Translations under genes and position numbers: made by a program | Assembly: GCA_033220425.1 (NCBI GenBank) | Contig: CM065648.1 | Span: forward strand, 5,263,243 to 5,327,242 | Origin: Lepraria neglecta | Taxonomy: Eukaryota > Ascomycota > Lecanoromycetes > Lecanorales > Stereocaulaceae | Reading direction: 5' to 3' | Length of the DNA: 64,000 bases | Notes under the pieces: model-generated | Databases searched by the model: none | The model's input: only the letters and a program-made list of their open reading frames with translations | What the model was told of the DNA's origin: nothing | Shown here: one piece after another, positions 35,601-49,147 of the stretch | How the letters are laid out: the number at the start of each line of letters is the position of its first letter | How positions within the stretch are numbered: position 1 is the stretch's first letter

Positions 35601-38600
35601 GATATTCTTCTCTTATAATATAACCTAAGAATATAATCTATAATATATAGAATCCTCTATACGAAGACTCTACTACCTCTCCCGCTAAACCCCTCGCCCT
35701 AAAGCCTTATAATTCTCCTCCTTAATTAAGTAAGCCTACTAGTATTTCCTACCCGGCCTCTAAATAATCCTATACTTATCTATTCCGATATAAATAATAG
35801 TAGCTATACTAGTAATTAGGAAGAGAAGGAGTAAGAGGAGGAAGGGGATATTATAGAAGAGGATAAGAAGAAGGCGTTAAAGATTAGTAAAGCCTATAAT
35901 AGTAGGGTTCCGAAGTTATATAATATCGAGATAGATAGGGTAGTAGTAGCTAGAGTAGCTACGAAAGATCTAGAGGTATTAGAATAGGAGGATCGCGATA
36001 GGATATAAGTACTTTAACCTCTACCTTATTATTTACTCGCTACTAAATACTACTCTAGTATTAATATAACTAAGGTAGAGGACTATCTATAATAGTCTTA
36101 GAAAATATAGTACTATATAGAGTTATTATTTCAGCTATAGAAGGGAAACTAGTCTATATAGAATATACGAAACCTCCGTAGATTATTATCTATTATAGCC
36201 CCTAACGGTAAAATAAAGAAGATCGTACTATTTATTTATTAGCTATACTACGCGGCTTAGATAAGATAGTAGGCTTTCTAATAGGGGGAAGCTATCTATA
36301 GGCGAGATTCTAGTTTAGGGATATCTAAACTAGATTATTACTTCTATTAAGGACTCTAGTCGACTTAGATAATATAGATATTCGACTTAGGCAACGCTAA
36401 CGTCCGACTCTATCTAGATCGAAATCTATATATATAAAATTATCTAATAATTCGAAACGTCGCCTTATTATAATAAGTATCTCTTACTAGAGAGATTAAA
36501 GCTATAGAGTTATTATAATATATATCTATCGGCTTATAAATAGAATATTAGTTATCTATATATTAAGAATAGTACTACCCGGAATATTAGCGCAGCGAAG
36601 TTAGGTATTATTCTTACTATTATACTAGCGAAAGTAGTAGGTAATTAGTTATAATAGTAGACGAAGATAATCGATATAAAGCGGACGCTATATACTTAAG
36701 ATATCTCTAGGACTATCGATCTGGTATAACTACCTCCCTACGAGATTCGTTATATTATATACCCGCCTTTACTAGTATAGTATAAAATATAGCTCTTTAT
36801 ACTAAGGATTAAAGGATCTAAGATAAAGCGAAAGTAAAATATACTAGATAATATATAATTACTTGTAAGGCTAGCAAGGAGATACCTATACTAACGACTA
36901 CTAACTACTTTAAACGTATATATGAACTACGCGCCGCTACTATAGTCCTAAGCCTTCTAGGATTCGCTCGGCTTAATAACCTATCTCTATATACTAACGA
37001 GCTCGAAGGAGGGGATTTATATAACGGCGGCGAGGGTTATACAAACTTTATAGAGCTAGCTAATCTAAGAGAAGACTAGACTAAATACTCGCTAGCTAGT
37101 ATCTATATCTATTATATCGAATATTTTATTAATAATAGTCCGAAGTTAGTTATATTAAAGGATTTTATTATTAAACTAAGGGAGGATATTATCGGAACAT
37201 CGCGCTTTCCCAAAAGATTATGTCATTAGCGTCACAGCTAGTTTTGCGCTGTCAGCAGGCCGCATGGCGATCAGGGTCTACATCCCATGTCAATTGCGGG
37301 CCGAGAAATCAGTAGGATCAGCAACTCCGGTTACTGTTAGCAACTCCAAGCTAACCAAGCAGCAACCAAAAATCATCCCCGAAGACATGCGACCGCGCGC
37401 AATGATTACGATACTGCGACGCCGCAACTAAACCCCCAGGGTAGCTACGAACATCACCCCCGCGAGAACTTGGGCCCAATCGCACGATTCCGGGGTCCGT
37501 TTTCAGCTGGTGTTGATAGGGCTCTGGGGGAGTCGCTGCCGTCGATAGCGACGATCATAGAAAATCAACATTTTGCTTAGTCATCAATCACGTGATTCGC
37601 TGAATACTTGCTAATCCTGCTGATCCTACTATTAGCAAGCCGGAGTTGCTGAATACGCTGAAATCGCGCTATTAGCGAGCGCTATTTGCTAATCCTGCTA
37701 ATAGGCTAATTTCAGCCCTATCCGCGCGTCTAGCAAATTAGAAGTTCTCAGTAAGATTTGGGAAAGCGCGATGAAGACTATAATAACTATCTATAATTAC
37801 TAAGCTATCTACTACTATATATATTCTGGCGATAGTAGGTCTATAGCTCTTCTACTATTTCGCCTAAGCTTTATACTAACCTTACTCTAGTAGTTTAAAA
37901 GGTATTATCCTAATTAATAACTATAGTATAGCTTAGCCTTACCTTTCGGGAAATAAGATAAATTATTCGTATAGGTATACTAAGGAGATAACTATTATAA
38001 CTTTGTTCTCTCTACGAACTACGTTCTTAAAACTAGTATTACTCTTACCTATACCTCTAGAAGTATAAATATAGATATAGACTAGATAAAGTACTATAGG
38101 ATTTAATACTATAGACGGGTTATTTAGTAGTAATAATAAAGATAGAAGGTATATAAGTATAGTATATTTCTAGATAAGGTAAAGGGATCTTAATTTAATT
38201 ATTATCTAGATAGGTAGATAGAAAGCTCTTAGTAAGAGTAGATATAATATAATAGAATTAACCTATAGATATTACTAGTAGTAAATTTAAGGACTAGTTT
38301 AAATATTATAAATAGTAGACCCTATTATTCGAATTAGAGACTATAGAGAAACTATACTATTTAACTTAATATTACCGATATAATATTTATATCCTAGAAT
38401 CCCGCTATAAAGACCTAGCTAATACTACCCGCCGCTTTTCCTAACCTAGATTCGTCTTCTCTAATAAATATAAATACTATTACCGCCGTAGAGGATATAG
38501 TTCCGCTAGCTTAATATATATCTACTAGTAGAGATTTTCTTTATAGAATATATTATAAACGGAAGGAGGTATCTAATTATTATTAACTAAGTCGAAGAAC

Positions 38601-38636
38601 TAATTCAATCGGTTAAGCTTATAATATAACTCTATA
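35600..38636 (+). pseudogene. Degraded SNF2-type helicase-like gene D2 (paralogue of D1, internally deleted)
   Basis: It aligns with D1 over KALKISKAYNSRVPKLYNIE, IDRVVVARVATKDLEVLEQ and LQPLPYYLLATKYYSS. It then skips most of the central ATPase region and rejoins at TRYIIY, CKASKEIPI and FIELANL. The MITE-like copy 2 (37,199-37,772) interrupts it just before the expected EKLVIFT block. It diverges from D1 by more than C-to-T changes, so the two are separate paralogues or old copies. Function is inferred only. Confidence 0.42.
37199..37772. mobile_element. MITE-like element, copy 2
   Basis: It is inverted relative to copy 1, with ends ATCGCGCTTTCCCAAAA and TTTGGGAAAGCGCGAT. It keeps normal base composition, with few RIP-like changes, inside strongly mutated DNA. 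It has no coding capacity. Confidence 0.75.
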
Positions 38637-39980
38637 TCTTTCTTCTAATAACAGATTATCGCGACATTCGGAGCAATTCCGCACTTGTAGCCAATCAGAA
38701 CATCTCTTTAGAGCTGCATTTCCTCTCTCGGCTAGCGCCTTCAACTACCAAAAGTTGAATCCGCTACGCACTTCTTCGCAGTAATGCCCCGCGCCACATA
38801 CGCTATATGATATCGAGATGATTTCATATGTTTTGGAGTTAATCATTAGCTTGCTTGCGCATCAAGAATTTTTAGAATCGGCCTATTTACGCAATAGTTA
38901 TGAGCAAAAGAAGCGTTTTCGCCATGTTTTGCTTGCGTACCGTAACTTCTTCGCAGGACTTCCCCGCGCCACATACATCATATGATATCGAGATGATTTC
39001 ATAAGTTTTGGAACTAAGCATGCGCTTTCCAACACCGTCAAAATTTTCAAAATCAGTCTACTTACGCAATAGTTATGAGCAAAAGAAGCGTTTTCACTAT
39101 GTTTTACAGGCAGTGCGAGCTCAGTAGCAAATGCCAAGCATTGAGCTTGGCGCCTCCGGACCCTGGAACATCCGCAACTTCTTCGCAGTAATGCCCCGCG
39201 CCACATATATCATATGATATCGAGATAATCTTATCAGTTTTGGAACCAAGCATGCGCTTTCCAATACCGTCGAAATTTTCAAAATCGGTCTATTTGCGCA
39301 AAACTTATAAGCAATACTCGCACATGGCGATATGGCGCCGGATTGCCTATTCGCACATGGCGATATAGCGATCATGGCACCGGATGGCTCATTCGCACAT
39401 GGCGATATGGCGACGGATTGCCTATTCGCACATGGCGATATGGCGGTAGATTGCCTATTCGCACATGGAGATATGGTATCGGATTGCTCATTCGCACTGT
39501 TGGCTATATGGCACCGGATTGCCTATTCGCATATGGCGATATGGCGGTATGTTGCCTATTCGCACTGTTGGCGATATGGCACCGGATTGCCTATTCGCAC
39601 ATGGCGATATGGCGGCAGGTTGGCTATTCGCACATGGAGATATGGTACCGGATTGCTCATTCGCATATGGCGATATGGCGATATGTTGCCTATTCGTTCC
39701 GAGGGCATTCCAATGGCTTCCGGGGGCGAAAAGTATCCTGGAACCATCCAAACCATGCAAAGCTTCAAAGATTATTTCTGTATCCTAGAGCTATCTAAAT
39801 AGCCAGCTCTTATATATACCAAAACCGTTGCTATTATATAAAGTTATAGATAAGCTTATAATTCAACACTATAGATAGATTACTTTCTAATTTCGCTTAA
39901 ATTTTCTAAATAGAATATAAAATAAGCGAGATATATCCGTTTTACGGTAATCTTCTGTGAAGATTACGGGCACTCACTTG
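38637..39980 (+). mobile_element. Helitron-like element, copy 3 with 33-bp minisatellite
   Basis: The 5' end is TCTTTCTTCTAATAACAG after A (38,636). The 3' hairpin is at 39,947-39,967, and the end CACTCACTTG is followed by T (39,981). There is no target duplication. Inside are modules shared with the other copies, then a 33-bp tandem array (39,318-39,696), then a unique tail. There is no Rep/helicase gene. Confidence 0.78.
39318..39696 (+). repeat. 33-bp minisatellite, about 11 units
   Basis: The unit is built on CGCACATGGCGATATGGC followed by a short variable part and GGATTGCCTATT. Because 33 is a multiple of three and the unit has few stops, several overlapping frames stay open and show an 11-residue repeat. 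These are best explained as repeat shadows. Confidence 0.85.
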
Positions 39981-42900
39981 TCCTACCTATATAACTTAAG
40001 AGCCGGCGGCAAAGTATATATTATTAATATACTATAGCAAATCTAGTAAGTCCGGCTCTATATATCTTCATCGATAGACGCTTAAGTAGATAGTATCTAA
40101 GGTCTTAAGGTCCCGGGCTAATAGGGCAGAGGTAGCGTATACTCGTCGAGGATATAGAAGAAATAGTAATATTCGTTATACGTAGAGGAACTATAGCTAG
40201 AGATATAGTCCTAGTAGTAATCTATTCGAAAAGGTAGGGAAATTTTGTTTAACTTAGATAAACTTTTATCTAACTTAGCTAAGTTTCTATCTAATTTAGT
40301 TAATAGTCTTTAAGCTAACTCGATTTTATATTAATATTATATTAATTAAAATAATATAATAATAATATACTAAAGAAGCCTATCCCTTTCTAAAAACCTT
40401 CGCCTTCTTCCTCTAAGAATCTCGCCTATCTAGCTACCTATAACTAGCTATATTATTATAGATTATACTCCTTAATACCTTATACTACCTTATTACTAGT
40501 AAAGACCCTTATATATATTAGATAGATAATAGAGATCTTCTAATAATAGCTAAGATAAAGGGAGAACGATTAGTAGCTACTAGAAAAGCCTAGGAGACTA
40601 AAGCGAATAAGCAAAAGGTATAATTCGAACTAAGTAACTTATTCTATATATTAATATATTAATAGATTAAGGCTATTAAAGAAAAGTAGCTAGAATCTAA
40701 GAGAAGTACCGAAGGGGATAATAGAGTAGTAGAGTCTAGGAAACGTCAAAGATATAATAGTAACCTTAGTAAGGATATCTCTAAAAAAATATACGAAGAA
40801 GAGGTCTCTTTAAAGATAACTAGCGTCGAGGATATCGAAATATCTTCTAATAACCCTATAACTAGCCCTGCGAAGAGACTAGTACCTACTATTATTATAG
40901 GGGTATAACTTCCCTATACTCCTATATTCGGTCTATTAGATAACTCTATATTTAGGAGATAGAAAAGATAGGCTTCTCTGTTATAAGTACGATTAGTATA
41001 TAATAATAGATATAATCTATTAACCGTATAGCGTAAATAGACGCAGCTGTTAACGTCTAGAATTAATACTATATTATAAAGCGATACGAGTATTATCTAA
41101 AAGAAGACCATAAGTTATCTATCGATATTATATATATAGTTAATATACTAATATAGAAAGAAGGAAATAATATAGAACTATATACTAAAACGAGGTCCTC
41201 AAGGGAATATAGATACTAGGAACTATCTATACAGCTCGATAAATAATAAATTAGAGACGTATATTTATTAAATATAGCTAAAATAGCTAATAGTATAGGA
41301 ATAATAAAATCGAATATCTTTATATATAGAGTAGAATGGCTAGTATACCGGACGACCTATCTAGATACCCTAATATATAATAACTGATAAGTTTAAATCT
41401 ACTAGTAAGAAATATTGAAAATCGAGAGAGAATCTAATTAGTAGACGGAAGGATAAATCAATAGTATATTTACCTTAGTATATAGGTTTTATAATAACTA
41501 ATTATTATAGTTAGTATAATATAAGTACTAATAGCTAACTCGTACCGTACTACCTATACGGCGCAAGCGGCCGAATTCTAGTACCGCGACCACGGGACGA
41601 TTATCTAATCCTAATAATCGGGTTCTATTATCTAAAAAGATAAGGCCTAGACTATTATCGACTTCGTTACCTATATCTATATATATTAGATGTTAAATCT
41701 AAAGATAACTATAAGGAGGTAACTATAGAGGAGGCGGCGGGACCTATTACTTAGGGTAGTTCTAGGCGTCGCTAAGCGTAAAGATACTAATCCTTACGGG
41801 AATATTAATATATTTTCTATATAACGAAGCCTATATTCCTCTCTAAGATTATAGGCGATAATAATACTAATAGCCTATTACCGTAGCTAGAATATAACCC
41901 GGTAGCTCTAAGTAACCTTATAATAAGAATATAGAGAGAATAGAAGGCTAAGCTCTAAAGAACGAAGGGGCCTTAAGTTATCAGCGATCTAGATACCTTA
42001 GGTAATATACTAACTCCTAAAGAAGCTCGTAAGGTTATTACTCCTAAACCCCTATCTATTTATATAACGTCGCGTAATAGCTAATATCTTCGTAGCTTAT
42101 AGATAGCCTAAGCGAATTGCGAAGTTTTATAATAAGGAAAATAAGATTAACTATTAAAATAGTAGTAGAATAGCTATACTTAATAGTCGAGGACCGGAAG
42201 AATAATATATCGAACCTACTATTTAATATACGATTTACTTTCGCAGATCTAGAGAAAGGTATAAATATTCTTCTTTTCTAAACGAGAATGAAATATATAG
42301 CTAATAGGTCTAAGATAAGGGTTATTTTCTAGTACCGATAATTATAATAAATCTATATCGCGTTTTTTCCCCTAATAGAATAAGCGCTATTAGACTTAGG
42401 TATAAGAGTATAGATCTATAGAAATCTTTACCTACTAGTACTATTATTTTCGTTATAATAGCGCGTTATTATATATTCGAAGAATATAAATATAGCTCCC
42501 GTAGAATTAAGAGATAGGATAGTATATTAGTTAGTAGTAAATTAACCTAATACTCGAAGAATAACCTATATACTAATAATAACTTAAGCTATATTCGAAT
42601 ATATAATAGAGGTATAGTATAATATAGGTAAAATCAAAACGCGGATAGTTATAGAACTACTTTATTATCGAATAATAGACTACTACTATATAAATAGATA
42701 TAGTAAGAACTATTAACTACTAGTTACTAATATATTTAAGGATTCCCTAGAAGATCTGAAAAATCAACCGGACCTTTAGAGTATTCTAGAGGAGATAGGA
42801 ATAAATAATACTAGTATAATAGGCTAAGAAGAAGAGTATAGAAATAATAAGAATATATAGTATATATAAGAAGCGATTATAGTTATATATTATCGGCTAA
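39981..42900. other. RIP-degraded stretch, origin not identified
   Basis: TA-saturated DNA with no domain I can name. Short lysine- and glutamate-rich plus-strand frames around 40,500-40,850 and 41,950-42,200 suggest former coding sequence, perhaps transposon-derived. No terminal repeats were found. Confidence 0.3.
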
Positions 42901-43640
42901 TACTAAAATTAAGGCTAAAGAACTATCTCCTAAGGAGGGTCTTAATAAGACTAATTTAGAGTTTAAAAACTAGGATAGTTTTTTCGCTTCCCTTACCTTT
43001 AGTAATAATTCAGCGGAGATAATAGATATCTAGGTATTTTTAATATAAGACTTCGAGTATATATAGAAGGAGGCCGGCCTACTAGTAGATAAGAGTCTTT
43101 AGGAAGAGAATTATATTATAGATATTAAAGAGTATAGTAGGTTAGTAGAGAGGTAGATTATAGAGGATAAAATAGTATATCTAAATATTATTCTAATAGG
43201 AGAAGAACCTAAGGACTAGGCTACTAAGGATACTGCGGAGGGGATAGATAATAGATTAATAGAGTATAAAGCTTAGACGGGAGGAAGTCTAACGGAATCA
43301 AGCTGTTATTAATCGAATATATAGCTATTAAACGTATAATATAAAAATAATTATCGTATTATCTTTTAAAATCGCCTAGCTCGGATAATACTACCTATAG
43401 GTTAATTCTAGATAAGATATCTAACTTGAATATACCTACTATAGCGGAGGATATATCCGAACTATCCGACTCGGATGACTTCCTATCTACTAATATTATC
43501 GATATACTATCTAAGCGTATATATTTCGTATTCCGGAATAAATATATAATAGTAGCGTTAGTCCACGAAAGCAACTTTTGATACTAATATTATAGGCGCC
43601 TAGCGCAGCAATTTAAGGTTATAGATACTACTATCGGTAA
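42900..43640 (+). pseudogene. RIP-degraded coding segment, unknown family
   Basis: The plus strand gives one continuous acidic frame when TAG is allowed for CAG (FFASLTFSNNSAEIIDI, FEYIQKEAGLLVDKSLQ). It continues to ISELSDSDDFLSTNIIDIL and FVFRNKYIIVALVHES before reaching the MITE-like fragment. It looks like real former protein, but I do not recognise a family. Confidence 0.4.
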
Positions 43641-43773
43641 CCTCGAGTTACTAATTTAGCTAATTTCTCAGTCCGTAATCGATATAGAATATAGATCCTA
43701 ATCGCTATACGGCCTGCTAATAGCGCAAAACTAGCTGTGACGCTTATGATATAATCTTTTGGGAAAGCGCGAT
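43640..43773. mobile_element. MITE-like element, copy 3 (one end only)
   Basis: It matches copies 1 and 2 from CTAATTTCTC through CGCTATACGGCCTGCTAA to TTTGGGAAAGCGCGAT. The other terminal repeat is missing. It is more RIP-mutated than the two full copies. Confidence 0.65.
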
Positions 43774-43858
43774 AGAGCGTATAGGACTCGTAGCGCTAAC
43801 GCACGCCAAGCGTACGGTAATCGCGAGCCAACCAAGACTTTGCCAAGCTTTCTATTAT
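43774..43858 (-). repeat. Gypsy family A LTR fragment
   Basis: The reverse complement matches the family-A LTR start at 14,076 (AATAGAAAGCTTGG, CTCGCGATTAC, GTGCGTTAGCGCT). It is cut by the MITE-like fragment on its left. Confidence 0.65.
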
Positions 43859-44075
43859 AGTACCCTAGTACTTTAGTATTATAATAGATCGCGACTAGTA
43901 GTACTCGGGACGGATTTATCCGATTATATTAATAGTAGAGTCCTATCCTAAGCTGACGATAACGGAGTACTCTATCTAGTTATATTCTATAGTAAGAACT
44001 TATTACCTATAGAGTATAACTATAAGATCTATAATAAGGAGCTATTTATAATCATCCGCTATCTAGAATACTAGT
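43859..44075 (+). pseudogene. Gypsy RNase H fragment
   Basis: The plus strand reads LSDYINSRVLSQADDNGVL, YSKNLLPIEYNYKIYNKEL and FIIIRYLEYQ, which is the Ty3/Gypsy RNase H block. It ends where a family-B LTR begins. Confidence 0.7.
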
Positions 44076-44434
44076 TATTACGAACCGTACGTTCCGGTAT
44101 CGTAGTAGGGATTGATTCTTAATAGGGATAGAGATATAATCGGATAAGATATAAAGCAGGCTTCAAGTAATACTAAGCGGGTCTAGTATATAATCAGATG
44201 ATATATATTTAGTGCCTAGCCTAAGAGATCTATTATATATAGTAAATAATTGAATAGTAAGTTAAGTACGATACTCCAAGTGGTAAGTAGTACTCCGTAT
44301 ATATAGACATACGAAATCTATACTAAGCGCTTCTGATTGTATTAATTATACTGATCGTACTGCGCTTACTACGCTCCCTGCGCTTATCGCTTAGTATACT
44401 AAGTATTTAGGGTCTATTCGAGTCGGATACTACA
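44076..44434 (-). repeat. Family B LTR (3' LTR of copy 2)
   Basis: In sense orientation it starts TGTAGTATCCGACTC and ends GGTTCGTAATA (probably ...AACA before mutation). It is the same length as the LTR at 53,242-53,600. Confidence 0.8.
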
Positions 44435-46510
44435 GATTTCTCGTCCTAAGAAACTATCTATCCTTTATACTACCCTAATATACTAAATATTTAGATAAAC
44501 CGACTGTCCGCCGAATAGTACTAGCTAGTAAGCTAACTAAAGTCGTAATACGGCTATATTCCCGATATGTTGCTAGCGGCAAATAGTACTTGATAGGTAT
44601 AGGATCTAATAGGTATTCTAACTATATAGGTAGTAGTAGGAAGTACGACCTTGTAGTATTACCCCTTAAGATATATTATATTAAGATAGAACGAAAGGAA
44701 GCGTAGTTATAGTTAAAAACTACGCGCGAAGAGTTAGCTCGTTCTATAGAAGAGTCTATCTATCTTTAGACTATACTAATACGCCTTTAGATATAGTATA
44801 AATACCTTAAAAATAAGAAGCGAAAGATTATAGACTAAGAGATATAGAATATTAAGGAGTTAGAAGAAGACTAGCGGTCTATCCTAAGCGTTCCTAATAA
44901 CTAGATATTTAACGTCTTGTCCGAGTAGTTCGGCTTCCTAGATAGTATCGATTAGTCCTCCTTCTATAATATTCCCGGAACTCTTATAGAAGTCCCTAGC
45001 AGTTCGTAAGATTCTTAAGTAGTTCCTAGGTATTTTCGGTATCGTCGTACCCTTTCTATTTAATTAGATACTTCTAATTAACCTAGCTTAGAATCCTCTT
45101 AACCTCGAACTCCGTTTCTTCTTTAATATTATAATAAAAAGTTTCTTATAAGGGTATATTAGAGTCTACTAGCTCTAAAAGTAAGATATAGAATACCGGA
45201 TATACCTTGGCGTCAGGTAGTAGTTAGATTTTATAGTTAACTAGTCCTTTTAACCGCTTAATTAAGAATAGTCCGACCTTAATATAATCTAGTTTCCTAC
45301 TTAGTCTCGTTATTCTTATATTTTTTATTAGGAGATATACTTTATCCCCCTCTTTTAGCTAAGGAATATTCTTTCTTTTTCTATTAATCTACTCCTTTAA
45401 TCTACTATTTAAGCTTTTAATAGACCTTTATATTTCCTTATATAAATTCTTAAGCTTATCTATCTTTACTAAGGCTTTTTCTATATTAGGTCCCTTTCTA
45501 GATTATAGAAATATATTTATATTCTTTCTATAATTAGCGAAGAATAGTATCAGCTTTATTATATCCGACATTTTATTATTATATACTAGTTATACTATTA
45601 GAAGTAGTAATATTTAGTTATCCTATTTCTAGTTAATATAGTATCTAAGATATACTTCTATTATTTAATTCGTATATTCCGTTTATCTATCTATCTATAG
45701 ATAGTATACTATTAATATTCTTAGTTTTATTCCGATTACTCTAATAAGCGTCTTCTAGTAATTTAATATAAATAGCTTATCTCTATCCGATATAATCGAT
45801 TTTAGTATACTATAGTCTCTAATTAGCCTATCTAATAGTATAAACGCTAGCTAATCTACTTTATAGATTTCTTTAAAAGGTACTATAATAGTATACTTTA
45901 TTAGTTTATCTATAATAACTATAATTGAATTAAAGGTATCTTAGATAGCTAGATCCTTTAATAGTAGTAGCTTAACTATAAAGTCTATCGTAATATTATC
46001 CTATAGTAATTCTAGAACCGGCGTAAACTATATTTGCCTATATTTAGTATATCGTATAGACTTATTCTACTAGTATTATATATACCCTTTAATATATTGT
46101 TTAACGCGCGCTCGAAGCCTTAGCGCTATATATCCTCGTCCTAGGAGTTCTATTATTTTAGATACTCCTAGGTAACCTTATAAAGGGTTATTATAGTAAT
46201 CCCTAATTACTTCTTCGGTATATTATTTAGGTAGATAAGTTTTCTCCTAGTATTTACATAATATAGTATCTAGCTAATTCTTCTTTAGAGTTATTATAAA
46301 TATATCGTCTTTATAGACCTTTACGATCCTGTTAGTTATATTAGGTCCCGTTATATAAAGGGTTATAGCTAATATCTAGTATAGTACTAATAATCCGTCT
46401 GCTTCTTTCATTAAGATCGGTTACTCTATAATATTCTTCTCTTCTATATAGTCCGATCGCCTACTAAGGGTATCTACTCGACTATTATCCTTTCCTAGGA
46501 TATAGGTTAT

Positions 46511-47583
46511 TGTCGCTATAGTGCAAGCGTTGCAATATATCAATGAGATCTATGAATGTGAACAGCCTGAGGAGCCAGAATCTATGGAATAAGGCTCCTA
46601 ATATACATGATGGAGTGTCAAACAGTAGAAGACGCTAGAATGTTGACAAAGAAATGGTGATAAAGGAAAATGGCAAAGGAAAATGGCAAATAGCATACAA
46701 TACACCCCCCAGCTTGAGCGCTGTTGCGATTAGGCTGTAAAAATCACACAATGAGGGTTGAAATGTCGGCCATGTTGAGGAGTTTGATGAAGTTTTGGTG
46801 TTTTTGAATTGGTAAAGTTTTGGTAAGGCCATCTGCTGGCATATCGGCCGTTGGAATCCATGAGGCTGTGACCCGTTTTTCCTGGATTTCCTGCCTAAGC
46901 CAGCAAATATGTACGTCTATATGCCGTAGACGCGTTGAAAGTGTCGCTGGCTATGTTAAGACGTTTGATGAAAGGTAATAGTAGGACGAACTGCCTAATA
47001 AAAAGGATCGTCTATAGCGGTGATGGATTTGGGAGGATAGGGTTGTTGGAATGGTAGGATTTGGTAGTGGAGTGAGTATTGGCTCAGGATCGAGCGATAG
47101 GTCTATGAGATCCTAAATGATGGCTCAGGATCGAGCGATGGGTCTATAAGATCCCAGATGAAGGCTTCTTTCCTCCTATCTTGCTAGGGCTTGGATAGCC
47201 TTGGGGTTCTTGTTGATACGTAGTTACAGGGCTCGGCCGCTGGATTAGCTACGCGATGTAGTGCTGTGGCTAATGGTGCCTGATTGATGATATAGTTGAA
47301 TGGTAGTGAGGCTGAGGCTGTTAATGAAGATGATACAGCGGTGGTAAGCTTAATATGGTCTAGCGTAATTAAGCGAACCAGTTGGGGCAAACCGGGCTTA
47401 TAACTGTCGCTATGGTGCAAGCGTTGCAATGTATTAATGAGATCTATGAATGTGAACAGCCTGGGGAGCCAGAATCTATGGAATAAGGCTCCTAATATAC
47501 ATGATGGAGTGTTAAATAGTAGAAGACGCTAGAATATTGACAAAGAAATGGTGATAAAGGAAAATAGCTAATAGTATACAATA
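46511..47583 (-). mobile_element. Miniature Copia derivative (TRIM-like), nested in family B copy 2
   Basis: It has two LTRs of the same family as the element at 171-3,887 (46,511-46,702 and 47,405-47,583). The polypurine tract complement (CACCCCCC) follows the left LTR, and the leader/primer-site region precedes the right one. The target duplication GTTAT is at 46,506-46,510 and 47,584-47,588; copy 1 of family B shows the single ATAAC at 24,866-24,870. Only about 180 bases of the RNase H end and about 500 bases of leader remain. It could have moved only with proteins supplied by a full element. Confidence 0.85.
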
Positions 47584-49147
47584 GTTATCTTGAATTTATA
47601 TTATCCTAATAGTTCTAACTATTAAACCTATCTTCTATTTAGCTCTTTTATTATTATAAAGTTAAGAAGATTCTTATAATCTATAAAGATAGTTAGATCC
47701 GGGTAGCTTTCTACGTATACTCGCTAGTTCTAAAATATATAGACTATAGTAAGTAGTTCCTTGTTATATATATTATAGTTCTATTCTACTACTAATATCT
47801 TCCTTAAATAGTAGATAACTAGATACTACTTTTAGTCTTTCATTTAATATAGGTATACTCTAATTACTAGATCCGAGATATCTATTTCGATATAGGCCGG
47901 TTCGTTAGCCTGAAAGGTATAGAGTACTAGTAGATCCGTATACGCTTTCTTTAATATATCGAATAATTTCTATTAGTCTTTTCCCTATATAAATCTAATA
48001 TCCTTCTTCGTAATATCCGTTAGAGGTAGTACTTTCTTTAAATAGCCTTCGATAAACTTCCTATTAAAGTTAGCGAACCCTAAGAAGCTTTATACTACTT
48101 TAACGTCTTATAGTATAGACTATTCCGCTATAGCTTTGATTTTATCTAGGCTTATACTAATACCTTCTATACTAACTATAAATCCTAGAAACTCTATCGA
48201 CTATTAATAAAATTTATACTTTTCTAGTTTAAGGAGAAGTCTCGCTTGTAATAGGTATCTAAGGACGTCCTATATATAAAAAACGTATTCTTCCTTATTC
48301 TTAGAATAAATTAGTATATCGTTAAGGTACGCTATCGCTATTCGATCTAAATATACTTATATAATATTATTAATAAGTATTTAGCAGGTTACTAGTATAT
48401 TAGTAAGTCTAAATAGTATTACTAGATACTTATAGTAGCTATATCTTATTTAGAAGGTAGTTTTCTATTCTTCGCCTTCTTTTATCCGAATTAGATTATA
48501 TATACCTCTAAGATCTAGTTTAGTAAATATCTTTGCTTTCCTAAGCCGATTCTATAGCTTACTAATATTAGGTAAAGGGTATCTATTCTTAATTATAATA
48601 TTATTTAACTTTTAATAGTTAATATATAGTCTTAAGCTTCTATCCTTCTTTAGTATAAAGAGGATTAGATAATCTACTAGTAATTTAGATTCTCGAATAA
48701 ATCCCTTTTTAAGGTTCTTATTAATATACCCGCGAAGTACCTTAAGTTCCTTCTCTAATAATATATAAATAGATCTAAATATTAGTTACTTACTAGATTC
48801 AAGTTTAATCTTATAATCCTATAGCTAATACTTAGATAATACTTCTATATTCGTCTCTTCCTTGAATAAGTATATCTATTTACTATATTCTTAAGAGATA
48901 GAGGGTATATTAGTTCCTCCCTTACCTCTTACTTTATTATCCTACTAACCTTTACTAGTAACTATAGAGTCGGACTACCTTTTAGTACCGTCCTTATATA
49001 AAGCTAAGGTAATATATACCTCGACAGGTCTTCGGTTCGACTTCTTATCTACTATTAAATACTACTAATATATAGGTATAATCCTAGTAATATTATTGGA
49101 TTAATCTATCTTGAGTACTCCTCGAGCCTTAATTAATTATTAGGTTA

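Noticed and set aside
39318-39696. Possible CRISPR array
   Set aside because: The units are contiguous with no spacers, the context is a eukaryotic transposon, and unit differences are point changes.
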